Source of the DNA: Macrostomum hystrix
Taxonomy: Eukaryota; Platyhelminthes; Macrostomidae
Reading direction: 5' to 3'
DNA length: 64,000 nt
Assembly (NCBI GenBank): GCA_950097015.1
Contig: CATNEN010000038.1
Location: 4,757,001 to 4,821,000, forward strand
The notes under the pieces are model-generated. The model made no database searches and had not been told where the DNA came from. It saw only the letters and a list, made by a program, of their open reading frames with translations. Positions 41,252 to 52,786 of this stretch are shown in pieces (the stretch's first letter is position 1; every line of letters starts with the position of its first letter). Both the position numbers and the translations under genes were made by a program.

Positions 41252-44021
41252 ATGACCAGTGGACCCAGCCATCAGCCGTACGGACCGCCAAGCTGTTATT
41301 CGTCCGCCCTGACCTGTGGCGTCTGCCTTGAGGAATTCCGCGATCCCAGAGCCCTGCCGTGCCTGCACACCTTCTGTCTGGACTGCCTGCTTCGCCTGCA
41401 TCAGCGAGGCCTCGGTGGCGGCGGCAGCCGGCTGGGCTGTCCCTGTTGCCGGCGGCTCTGCCAGCTGCCCGCGGTCGGGCCGGAGGGCCTGCCGAGAAAT
41501 TTTCACGTCGCCCGACTGCGCGAGATGCGACCGCTGATGCAGATGGGACAAGTGAGACTTTTGGGAGGCTAATCGATGAACTGCGAAGATGATTCTAGTA
41601 ATCGAGGGAGATGAACTCGAGGGACAGATCTGAAAGATTCGAGGGTGAGATCTGGAAGGTTCGAGGGTGAGATCTGAAAGGTTCCAGTGTGAGATCTGGA
41701 AGGTTCGAGGGTGAGATCTGGAAGGTTCGAGGGTGAGATCTGGAAGGTTCGAGGGTGAGATCTGGAAGGTTCGAGGGTGAGATCTGGAAGATTCGTGGGT
41801 GAGATCTGGAAGATTCGAGGGTGAGATCTGAAAGATTCGAGGGTGAGATCTGGAAGATTCGAGGGTGAGATCTGGAAGGTTCGAGGGTGAGATCTGGAAG
41901 ATTCGAGGGTGAGATCTGAAAGATTCGAGGGTGAGATCTGAAAGATTCGAGGGTGAGATCTGGAAGATTCGAGGGTGAGATCTGGAAGGTTTGAGGGTGA
42001 GATCTGGAAGATTCGTGGGTGAGATCTGGAAGATTCGAGGGTGAGATCTGAAAGATTCGAGGGTGAGATCTGAAAGATTCGAGGGTGAGATCTGGAAGAT
42101 TCGAGGGTGAGATCTGGAAGGTTCGAGGGTGAGATCTGAAAGGTTCCAGTGTGAGATCTGGAAGGTTCGAGGGTGAGATCTGGAAGGTTCGAGGGTGAGA
42201 TCTGGAAGGTTCGAGGGTGAGATCTGGAAGGTTCGAGGGTGAGATCTGGAAGATTCGAGGGTGAGATCTGAAAGATTCGTTGGTGAGATCTGGAAGATTC
42301 GAGGGTGAGATCTGGAAGGTTCGAGGGTGAGATCTGGAAGATTCGAGGGTGAGATCTGGAAGGTTCGAGGGTGAGATCTGGAAGGTTCGAGGGTGAGATC
42401 TGGAAGATTCGAGGGTGAGATCTGGAAGGTTCGAGGGTGAGATCTGGAAGGTTCGAGGGTGAGATCTGGAAGGTTCCAGGGTGAGATCTGGAAGGTTCGA
42501 GGGTGAGATCTGGAAGGTTCGAGGGTGCATGAGATCTGGAAGGTTCGAGGGTGAGATCTGGAAGATTCGAGGGTGAGATCTGGAAGATTCGAGGGTGAGA
42601 TCTGGAAGGTTGGAGGGTGAGATCTGGAAGGTTCGAGGGTGAGATCTGGAAGGTTCGAGGGTGAGATCTGGAAGGTTCCAGGGTGAGATCGTGCGACCAG
42701 GCATTAATCAAGTCATCCATCGCCGCAGGGCCTGGCCGAGGAGTTCGCCGACCGAGCCACCCGTGAGCTGGCCCGCCTGCCAAGCGAGGCTCAGCTGCGC
42801 GCCGACGCCGCCGACTGTCGCCGCCGGCTGGCCGACCTGCGCGCGAATCAGCATGGCATCGCCGCATTCTTGGACGCCGTCGAGGAGGCGGTGCGCGACG
42901 AACGCGAGGCGATGAGCGAAGCGCTGGCCGAGGCCAAGGCGCAGGTCAAGGCGAAGCGAAAGCGCGTCAAGGACTGCCTGGCCAGGAGGTGCGGGACTCC
43001 GAGGCGGTTGATGGATGGTTAGGGGCGGATGATGGATTTTGAGGTGATGATCATGTTGGGTGGCGGATGATAGATGTTTGGAGGGGATGCTTGGAAGGGT
43101 GGATGATGGATGCTTGGAGGGGTGGATGATGGATGCTTGGAAGGGTGGATGATGGATGCTTGGAGGGGTGGATGATGGATGCTTGGAGGGGTGGATGATG
43201 GATGCTTGGAGGGGTGGATGATGGATGCTTGGAGGGGTGGATGATAGATGCTTGGAGGGGTGGATGATAGATGGTTGGAGGGGATGCTTGGAAGGGTGGA
43301 TTATGGATGCTTGGAGAGGCGGATGATGGATTTTGAGGTGTGGATGATGAATGTCGAGGGGCGGATGAAGGATTATTGGAGGGGCGGATGATGGATGTTA
43401 GGGAGCGGATGATGGATGTTAGGGAGCGGATGATGGATAAGTTCAATCGATGGATTGGCCTGGATTACAAGTCCTATGAAAATCACCCTGAAACGCCTCC
43501 TGGCTAACCGAAGGTCGGTGTCCGAGCGCCTGCTCGACTGCGCCAAGAGCGATCGCCACCAGCTCGTGCTGGATCTGATCGGTGAATTTCGGGACAAGTG
43601 CGCCAGCAGCAACAGCAGCGGCTTCACAAGCGAGCCATCATCTTCGTCGATTGTGGCGACGCCAACCGAAGCCCAGGTGCGCGGCCGCCTTCGGGTTCGC
43701 CTACTTCAGCTGGCCGGTAACGCCGAATCGTCATCGACGTCGTCGATATCGCCAACGCCGTCGCCCTCACCTTCGGCGTCCAGCCATCAGTGCCATCGCA
43801 AGCGGCAGAGGCCGAGACAGCGGCGGCAGCGGCGGCATCAGGCGCTGCAGGGTGCCAGGAAAAGGGGCGCCAATCCCAACAGCCCTACTAAGAGTAGCAA
43901 TAAGAAGAGAAAACGCGCCGATTCCACCGAGAGCTCTTCGAGGCTGCTGGATGACAGCGAGATCGAAGAGCTCTGCCGCGAGTACGGGCTGACCAGCTAC
44001 ATGCTGTACGAGGAGGATTGA
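41252..44021 (+). CDS. RING-finger protein with coiled coil and basic tail, three exons
   Basis: Exons 41252-41551, 42729-42988 and 43472-44021 give 369 residues. Junction phases agree (0, then 2), with donors GTGAGA and GTGCGG and acceptors CGCAG and TTACAAG. Residues 24-75 form a C3HC4 RING: CGVCLEEF, then LPCLHTFCLDCLLRL, then CPCCRRL. RING domains of this kind recruit E2 enzymes for ubiquitin transfer. Exon 2 is a coiled coil rich in Ala, Glu and Arg, as in TRIM proteins, but no B-box is seen. Exon 3 has Ser-rich and basic parts (SNKKRKR, a likely nuclear signal) and ends in an acidic helix with DDSEIEELCREYGL. The start is the first ATG; the frame extends upstream only by non-ATG codons. 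Both introns are nearly filled with tandem repeats. Confidence 0.82.
41633..42690. repeat. 22-bp minisatellite filling intron 1 of the RING gene
   Basis: About 48 units of GATCTGGAAGGTTCGAGGGT plus GA. Sub-types are GGTTCGAGG, GATTCGAGG and AAAGATTCG. Each unit repeats GGGTGAGATCT, which contains a splice-donor-like GTGAGA and a BglII site. The array occupies about 90 percent of the 1,177-bp intron. It gives 369- and 432-codon minus frames, which are artefacts. Confidence 0.95.
43022..43440. repeat. 23-bp minisatellite filling intron 2 of the RING gene
   Basis: About 18 units of GATGATGGATGCTTGGAGGG plus GTG with variants (CTTGGAAGGG, TTTTGAGG, GTTAGGGAGCG). It fills most of the 483-bp intron. 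Confidence 0.93.
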
Positions 44022-44896
44022 GAAACATGGCGACTTTCATTGGCAGACTTTACTAATTGAACAAATTGTATGTAGTCGACTTCATTTCCAGAATTTGAGC
44101 GACATATCAGTTAGGCGAAATCTCTAGAAGATTTGAATTCTTCAGAGGCTGTGCTGTGTAAATTTGTTATAAATGAACTCAACTTTAGTATTCGTTTAAA
44201 ATCGAAAATCCAACACTAAGTTTCTGCAAGGATCTGCGTAAAAACTTCTCTTGTTGCAAAAACGAATGTAAATTGGTCAATTAAAATTGCGCCAAATCTT
44301 TTTTTACTCTTTTTAACAAAACTTTTGTGTACTTTTAGTGTAAATTTTAAACTATATGTTTGATTAAACAATTCAACGACAGTTTTGAGAATATTTACGT
44401 AGCGCCCGCCATTTTGTTTTAATTTGTCCTATTTGAGTCCATTCGTTTAAATTTTTATTCGGCGAGTAACTGATCGAGTTACTCGTATATTTGTGTTAAA
44501 ATTTTGACGTGTAAACGTCATTTTTCAATGCTTATGCTAAATCAGTATTTAGTTCTAAAGTTTCAGAATATAGGACAGATTTTTGCTGCTAAATTGCTTA
44601 ATCAACTAGTTCCATTTAATTTTAGTACAGCCGATTTCTCATTACTTCTCATAACTAGAAAAATCTATGCCCATATATTTTGCGTGTGGTAACGTTGTCT
44701 CTGCTGTGTGTTTTTACTTGCAGAAATTGAAAATAATAAAAAAGTATAATGCTTGACTGGTCTCTCGAGACATATTCTATGCTTGTACATTAAATTACCA
44801 GGCTTAGCCTAATAATTTAACACAGAAAAACGTAGAACAAGCTCTCCGCTCGTTTTACTTATTTGCTCATTCGCAAAGATCAATTCCTTATTTCTT
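44022..44896. other. AT-rich spacer between the RING gene and the giant array
   Basis: No gene was seen. A possible short frame at 44504-44692 is AT-rich and has no domain. No MITE terminal repeat was found next to the array here. Confidence 0.45.
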
Positions 44897-47800
44897 CCCT
44901 GTCTCATCTCTCTCGTGTCTCATCTCTCTCGTGTCTCATCTCTCTCGTGTCTCATCTCTCTCGTGTCTCATCTCTCTCGTGTCTCATCTCTCTCGTGTCT
45001 CATGCATCTCTCTCGTGTCTCATCTCTCTCGTGTCTCATCTCTCTCGTGTCTCATCTCTCTCGTGTCTCATCTCTCTCGTGTCTCATCTCTCCTCTGTCT
45101 CATCTCCCCTGTCTCATCTCTCCCCTGTCTTATCTCTCTCGTGTCTCATCTCTCTCGTGTCTCATCTCTCTCGTGTCTCATCTCTCTCGTGTCTCATCTC
45201 TCTCGTGTCTCATCTCTCTCGTGTCTCATCTCTCCCGTCTCATCTATCCCTTGTCTCATATCTCTCCTGTCTCATCTCTCTCCAGTCTCATCTCTCTCCA
45301 GTCTCATCTCTCCCCTGTCTTATCTCTCTCGTGTCTCATCTCTCCCCTATCTCATCTCTCTCGTGTCTCATCTCTCCCGTCTCATCTATCCCTTGTCTCA
45401 TATCTCTCCTGTCTCATCTCTCTCCAGTCTTATCTCTCTCCAGTCTCATCTCTCCCCTGTCTTATCTCTCTCCTGTCTCATCTCTCTCCTGTCTCATCTC
45501 TCTCCTGTCTCATCTCTCTCCTGTCTCATCTCTCTCCTGTCTCATCTCTCTCGTGTCTCATCTCTCTCGTGTCTCATCTCTCTCGTGTCTCATCTCTCTC
45601 GTGTCTCATCTCTCTCGTGTCTCATCTCTCTCGTGTCTCATCTCTCTCGTGTCTCATCTCTCTCGTGTCTCATCTCTCTCGTGTCTCATCTCTCTCGTGT
45701 CTCATCTCTCTCCTGTCTCATCTCTCTCGTGTCTCATCTCTCTCCTGTCTCATCTCTCTCGTGTCTCATCTCTCTCGTGTCTCATCTCTCTCGTGTCTCA
45801 TCTCTCTCGTGTCTCATCTCTCTCGTGTCTCATCTCTCTCGTGTCTCATCTCTCTCGTGTCTCATCTCTCTCCTGTCTCATCTCTCTCGTGTCTCATCTC
45901 TCTCGTGTCTCATCTCTCTCGTGTCTCATCTCTCTCGTGTCTCATCTCTCTCGTGTCTCATCTCGCTCGTGTCTCATCTCTCCCCTATCTCATCTCTCTC
46001 CTGTCTCATCTCTCTCGTGTCTCATCTCTCCCGTCTCATCTATCCCTTGTCTCATATCTCTCCTGTCTCATCTCTCTCCAGTCTTATCTCTCTCCAGTCT
46101 CATCTCTCCCCTGTCTTATCTCTCTCCTGTCTCATCTCTCTCCTGTCTCATCTCTCTCCTGTCTCATCTCTCTCCTGTCTCATCTCTCTCCTGTCTCATC
46201 TCTCTCGTGTCTCATCTCTCTCGTGTCTCATCTCTCTCGTGTCTCATCTCTCTCGTGTCTCATCTCTCCCCTATCTCATCTCTCTCGTGTCTCATCTCTC
46301 TCGTGTCTCATCTCTCCCGTCTCATCTATCCCTTGTCTCATATCTCTCCTGTCTCATCTCTCTCCAGTCTCATCTCTCTCCTGTCTCATCTATCCCCTGT
46401 CTCATCTCTCCCCTATCTCATCTCTCTCCTGTCTCATCTCTCTCGTGTCTCATCTCTCTCGTGTCTCATCTCTCTCGTGTCTCATCTCTCTCGTGTCTCA
46501 TCTCTCTCGTGTCTCATCTCTCTCGTGTCTCATCTCTCTCGTGTCTCATCTCTCTCGTGTCTCATCTCTCTCGTGTCTCATCTCTCTCGTGTCTCATCTC
46601 TCTCGTGTCTCATCTCTCTCCTGTCTCATCTCTCTCGTGTCTCATCTCTCTCCTGTCTCATCTCTCTCGTGTCTCATCTCTCTCGTGTCTCATCTCTCTC
46701 GTGTCTCATCTCTCTCGTGTCTCATCTCTCTCGTGTCTCATCTCTCTCGTGTCTCATCTCTCTCGTGTCTCATCTCTCTCCTGTCTCATCTCTCTCGTGT
46801 CTCATCTCTCTCGTGTCTCATCTCTCTCGTGTCTCATCTCTCTCGTGTCTCATCTCTCTCGTGTCTCATCTCTCCCCTGTCTCATCTCTCTCCTGTCTCA
46901 TCTCTCTCCTGTCTCATCTCTCTCGTGTCTCATCTCTCTCGTGTCTCATCTCTCTCGTGTCTCATCTCTCTCGTGTCTCATCTCTCTCCTGTCTCATCTC
47001 TCCCCTATCTCATCTCTCTCCTGTCTCATCTCTCTCGTGTCTCATCTCTCTCGTGTCTCATCTCTCTCGTGTCTCATCTCTCTCGTGTCTCATCTCTCTC
47101 GTGTCTCATCTCTCTCGTGTCTCATCTCTCTCGTGTCTCATCTCTCTCGTGTCTCATCTCTCTCGTGTCTCATCTCTCTCGTGTCTCATCTCTCTCGTGT
47201 CTCATCTCTCTCGTGTCTCATCTCTCTCGTGTCTCATCTCTCTCGTGTCTCATCTCTCTCGTGTCTCATCTCTCTCGTGTCTCATCTCTCTCCTGTCTCA
47301 TCTCTCTCGTGTCTCATCTCTCTCGTGTCTCATCTCTCTCGTGTCTCATCTCTCTCGTGTCTCATCTCTCTCGTGTCTCATCTCTCTCGTGTCTCATCTC
47401 TCTCGTGTCTCATCTCTCTCGTGTCTCATCTCTCTCGTGTCTCATCTCTCCCCTATCTCATCTCTCTCCTGTCTCATCTCTCTCGTGTCTCATCTCTCCC
47501 GTCTCATCTATCCCTTGTCTCATATCTCTCCTGTCTCATCTCTCTCCAGTCTTATCTCTCTCCAGTCTCATCTCTCCCCTGTCTTATCTCTCTCCTGTCT
47601 CATCTCTCTCCTGTCTCATCTCTCTCGTGTCTCATCTCTCTCGTGTCTCATCTCTCTCGTGTCTCATCTCTCTCGTGTCTCATCTCTCTCCTGTCTCATC
47701 TCTCTCCTGTCTCATCTCTCTCCTGTCTCATCTCTCTCCAGTCTCATCTCTCTCCTGTCTCATCTCTCTCCTTTCTCATCTCTCTCCTGTCTCATCTCTC

Positions 47801-50800
47801 TCGTGTCTCATCTCTCTCGTGTCTCATCTCTCTCGTGTCTCATCTCTCTCGTGTCTCATCTCTCTCCAGTCTTATCTCTCTCCTGTCTCATCTCTCTCCT
47901 GTCTCATCTCTCTCCTGTCTCATCTCTCTCCTGTCTCATCTCTCTCCTTTCTCATCTCTCTCCTGTCTCATCTCTCTCCTGTCTCATCTCTCTCCAGTCT
48001 CATCTCTCTCCTGTCTCATCTCTCTCGTGTCTCATCTCTCTCGTGTCTTATCTCTCTCGTGTCTCATCTCTCTCGTGTCTCATCTCTCTCCTGTCTCATC
48101 TCTCTCCTGTCTCATCTCTCTCCTGTCTCATCTCTCTCCTGTCTCATCTCTCTCCAGTCTCATCTCTCTCCTGTCTCATCTCTCTCCTTTCTCATCTCTC
48201 TCCTGTCTCATCTCTCTCCAGTCTCATCTCTCTCCTGTCTCATCTCTCTCCTTTCTCATCTCTCTCCTGTCTCATCTCTCTCGTGTCTCATCTCTCTCCT
48301 GTCTCATCTCTCTCCAGTCTCATCTCTCTCCTGTCTCATCTCTCTCCTTTCTCATCTCTCTCCTGTCTCATCTCTCTCCAGTCTCATCTCTCTCCTGTCT
48401 CATCTCTCTCCTTTCTCATCTCTCTCCTGTCTCATCTCTCTCCTGTCTCATCTCTCTCCTGTCTCATCTCTCTCCTGTCTCATCTCTCTCCTTTCTCATC
48501 TCTCTCCTGTCTCATCTCTCTCCTTTCTCATCTCTCTCCAGTCTCATCTCTCTCCAGTCTCATCTCTCTCCAGTCTCATCTCTCCCCTGTCTTATCTCTC
48601 TCGTGTCTCATCTCTCCCCTATCTCATCTCTCTCGTGTCTCATCTCTCCCGTCTCATCTATCCCTTGTCTCATATCTCTCCTGTCTCATCTCTCTCCAGT
48701 CTTATCTCTCTCCTGTCTCATCTCTCTCCTGTCTCATCTCTCTCCTGTCTCATCTCTCTCGTGCCTCATCTCTCTCGTGTCTCATCTCTCTCGTGTCTCA
48801 TCTCTCTCGTGTCTCATCTCTCTCGTGTCTCATCTCTCTCGTGTCTCATCTCTCCCCTATCTCATCTCTCTCCTGTCTCATCTCTCTCCTGTCTCATCTC
48901 TCTCCTGTCTCATCTCTCTCGTGTCTCATCTCTCTCGTGTCTCATCTCTCTCGTGTCTCATCTCTCTCGTGTCTCATCTCTCCCCTATCTCATCTCTCTC
49001 GTGTCTCATCTCTCTCGTGTCTCATCTCTCCCGTCTCATCTATCCCTTGTCTCATATCTCTCCTGTCTCATCTCTCTCCAGTCTCATCTCTCTCCTGTCT
49101 CATCTATCCCCTGTCTCATCTCTCCCCTATCTCATCTCTCTCCTGTCTCATCTCTCTCGTGTCTCATCTCTCTCGTGTCTCATCTCTCTCGTGTCTCATC
49201 TCTCTCGTGTCTCATCTCTCTCGTGTCTCATCTCTCTCGTGTCTCATCTCTCTCGTGTCTCATCTCTCTCGTGTCTCATCTCTCTCCTGTCTCATCTCTC
49301 TCGTGTCTCATCTCTCTCGTGTCTCATCTCTCTCGTGTCTCATCTCTCTCCTGTCTCATCTCTCTCGTGTCTCATCTCTCTCGTGTCTCATCTCTCTCGT
49401 GTCTCATCTCTCTCGTGTCTCATCTCTCTCGTGTCTCATCTCTCCCCTATCTCATCTCTCTCCTGTCTCATCTCTCTCGTGTCTCATCTCTCCCGTCTCA
49501 TCTATCCCTTGTCTCATATCTCTCCTGTCTCATCTCTCTCCAGTCTTATCTCTCTCCAGTCTCATCTCTCCCCTGTCTTATCTCTCTCCTGTCTCATCTC
49601 TCTCCTGTCTCATCTCTCTCCTGTCTCATCTCTCTCCTGTCTCATCTCTCTCCTGTCTCATCTCTCTCGTGTCTCATCTCTCTCGTGTCTCATCTCTCTC
49701 GTGTCTCATCTCTCTCGTGTCTCATCTCTCCCCTATCTCATCTCTCTCGTGTCTCATCTCTCTCGTGTCTCATCTCTCCCGTCTCATCTATCCCTTGTCT
49801 CATATCTCTCCTGTCTCATCTCTCTCCAGTCTCATCTCTCTCCTGTCTCATCTATCCCCTGTCTCATCTCTCCCCTATCTCATCTCTCTCCTGTCTCATC
49901 TCTCTCGTGTCTCATCTCTCTCGTGTCTCATCTCTCTCGTGTCTCATCTCTCTCGTGTCTCATCTCTCTCGTGTCTCATCTCTCTCGTGTCTCATCTCTC
50001 TCGTGTCTCATCTCTCTCGTGTCTCATCTCTCTCGTGTCTCATCTCTCTCGTGTCTCATCTCTCTCGTGTCTCATCTCTCTCCTGTCTCATCTCTCTCGT
50101 GTCTCATCTCTCTCGTGTCTCATCTCTCTCGTGTCTCATCTCTCTCGTGTCTCATCTCTCTCGTGTCTCATCTCTCTCGTGTCTCATCTCTCTCGTGTCT
50201 CATCTCTCTCGTGTCTCATCTCTCCCCTATCTCATCTCTCTCCTGTCTCATCTCTCTCGTGTCTCATCTCTCCCGTCTCATCTATCCCTTGTCTCATATC
50301 TCTCCTGTCTCATCTCTCTCCAGTCTTATCTCTCTCCAGTCTCATCTCTCCCCTGTCTTATCTCTCTCCTGTCTCATCTCTCTCCTGTCTCATCTCTCTC
50401 GTGTCTCATCTCTCTCGTGTCTCATCTCTCTCGTGTCTCATCTCTCTCGTGTCTCATCTCTCTCCTGTCTCATCTCTCTCCTGTCTCATCTCTCTCCTGT
50501 CTCATCTCTCTCCTGTCTCATCTCTCTCCTGTCTCATCTCTCTCCTTTCTCATCTCTCTCCTGTCTCATCTCTCTCGTGTCTCATCTCTCTCGTGTCTCA
50601 TCTCTCTCGTGTCTCATCTCTCTCGTGTCTCATCTCTCTCCTGTCTCATCTCTCTCCTGTCTCATCTCTCTCCTGTCTCATCTCTCTCCTGTCTCATCTC
50701 TCTCCTGTCTCATCTCTCTCCTGTCTCATCTCTCTCCTGTCTCATCTCTCTCCTGTCTCATCTCTCTCCAGTCTCATCTCTCTCCTGTCTCATCTCTCTC

Positions 50801-51881
50801 GTGTCTCATCTCTCTCGTGTCTTATCTCTCTCGTGTCTCATCTCTCTCGTGTCTCATCTCTCTCCTGTCTCATCTCTCTCCTGTCTCATCTCTCTCCTGT
50901 CTCATCTCTCTCCTGTCTCATCTCTCTCCAGTCTCATCTCTCTCCAGTCTCATCTCTCTCCTTTCTCATCTCTCTCCTTTCTCATCTCTCTCCAGTCTCA
51001 TCTCTCTCCAGTCTCATCTCTCTCCTGTCTCATCTCTCTCCTTTCTCATCTCTCTCCTGTCTCATCTCTCTCCTGTCTCATCTCTCTCCTGTCTCATCTC
51101 TCTCCAGTCTCATCTCTCTCCTGTCTCATCTCTCTCCTTTCTCATCTCTCTCCTGTCTCATCTCTCTCCAGTCTCATCTCTCTCCTGTCTCATCTCTCTC
51201 CTTTCTCATCTCTCTCCTGTCTCATCTCTCTCCTGTCTCATCTCTCTCCTGTCTCATCTCTCTCCTGTCTCATCTCTCTCCTTTCTCATCTCTCTCCTGT
51301 CTCATCTCTCTCCTTTCTCATCTCTCTCCAGTCTCATCTCTCTCCTGTCTCATCTCTCTCCAGTCTCATCTCTCTCCTGTCTCATCTCTCTCCAGTCTCA
51401 TCTCTCTCCTGTCTCATCTCTCTCCTTTCTCATCTCTCTCCTGTCTCATCTCTCTCCTGTCTCATCTCTCTCCTGTCTCATCTCTCTCCTGTCTCATCTC
51501 TCTCCTGTCTCATCTCTCTCCTGTCTCATCTCTCTCCTGTCTCATCTCTCTCCTGTCTCATCTCTCTCCTGTCTCATCTCTCCCCTATCTCATCTCTCTC
51601 CTGTCTCATCTCTCTCCTGTCTCATCTCTCTCCAGTCTCATCTCTCTCCTGTCTCATCTCTCTCCTTTCTCATCTCTCTCCTGTCTCATCTCTCTCCTTT
51701 CTCATCTCTCTCCTGTCTCATCTCTCTCCTGTCTCATCTCTCTCCAGTCTCATCTCTCCCCTGTCTTATCTCTCTCCTGTCTCATCTCTCTCCTGTCTCA
51801 TCTCTCTCCAGTCTCATCTCTCTCCTGTCTCATCTCTCTCCTTTCTCATCTCTCTCCTGTCTCATCTCTCCTCTGTCCCCT
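44897..51881. repeat. Giant 16-bp satellite array, about 7 kb
   Basis: About 430 units of GTCTCATCTCTCTCGT and close variants (CTCTCCTGT, CTCCCCTGT, CTCCCCTAT, CTCTCCAGT, CTCTCCTTT). Rare diagnostic stretches such as CCCGTCTCATCTATCCC occur at 45234, 45376, 46030, 46316, 47498, 48648, 49030, 49492, 49778 and 50272; the pairs 46030/46316 and 49492/49778 are both 286 bp apart, so higher-order duplication has occurred. GTG-type units dominate the left and middle, CTG/CAG/TTT types the right end. All three plus frames stay open for over 2,300 codons because the unit lacks stop codons and its length is not a multiple of three; the minus strand has many stops. The strand is almost pure pyrimidine. 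Confidence 0.97.
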
Positions 51882-52786
51882 GCTTTTTATATGCTTTTTA
51901 ATTTTTTATGCGACATTTACGATAATGAGACATTAGAAAGGCAATGATGTACTTTTAGTATATTTTAGCTTAAGTTTCTTCAATAGCTTCTGGTTTTTGT
52001 TTACTTCAGTAATTTACAAAAAAATTCTCCTTCTCATAACTCGTTTAAAAAAATTAGGATTTATAACAGCTCATACTCGTAGCTTATAATTCAAAATCGA
52101 GAAATTGCATCATAGATAAAAATAGAAGCTAAATAGAAGATGCGACAAACAGAAAGCTTGGGGTATTGGCATGCAAATTGCGCCCCTGGCTGCATGGAGA
52201 CTTGTGTTTGCTCGTGTACGGTATCTGTACAGGAGTCAGCGGAATAGACACAATTGCGAGTCAAATGATGAGCCCTGCCGCGTATCAAGAAACACTATTA
52301 ATAATACTAATATAATAAACACAGCGATTGTCGTTCCTTGAGTGTACAGTACTACAACGTGCTTCCTACGTGCACCCTATCGTGTAAAGAGTGAAGTTCT
52401 GTTTTCTGTTTTTTAATCGTAGCATATACAAGTAATTACAGGTTTTAAAAAATGACAAGAGAAGGTAAATAAACAAATAATAATATAGGGAACTTCGCTT
52501 TCTGTTGCTGCGCAGTATCCACAGCACCGAGAATTTACTCGTGCAAATTTTTGCCAGCCAATCGCGTGAAACCACAGCCTGTCCAATTTGGTACGAACCT
52601 AGTTGCTCTGTATTGTGCAGAATAAATGCTATAAATTCCGATGAAATTCGCATGGCTAACTGACTCATGGATAAAAGGCAGTTTAAATAGGAACTCTGTC
52701 AATTAATTCATCTTGCCTCAAATACCTATCTTGAGAAAAGACTCCAATTGTCGGTTGCATTTGATTTCTGTCTCCATATAGTTGCC
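51882..52786. other. Spacer and upstream region of the double-vWA gene
   Basis: AT-rich, no recognised gene. The last 100 bp presumably hold the 5' UTR of the gene starting at 52787. Confidence 0.45.

Noticed and set aside
41569-42867. Minus-strand frames of 432 and 369 codons
   Set aside because: They run through the 22-bp intron array and antisense to RING exon 2. They are repeat artefacts.
44863-51947. Three overlapping plus-strand frames of more than 2,300 codons each
   Set aside because: They are the same 16-bp satellite read in three frames. The unit has no stop codon and 16 is not a multiple of three, so all frames stay open. The peptides are pure Ser/Leu/His repeats.
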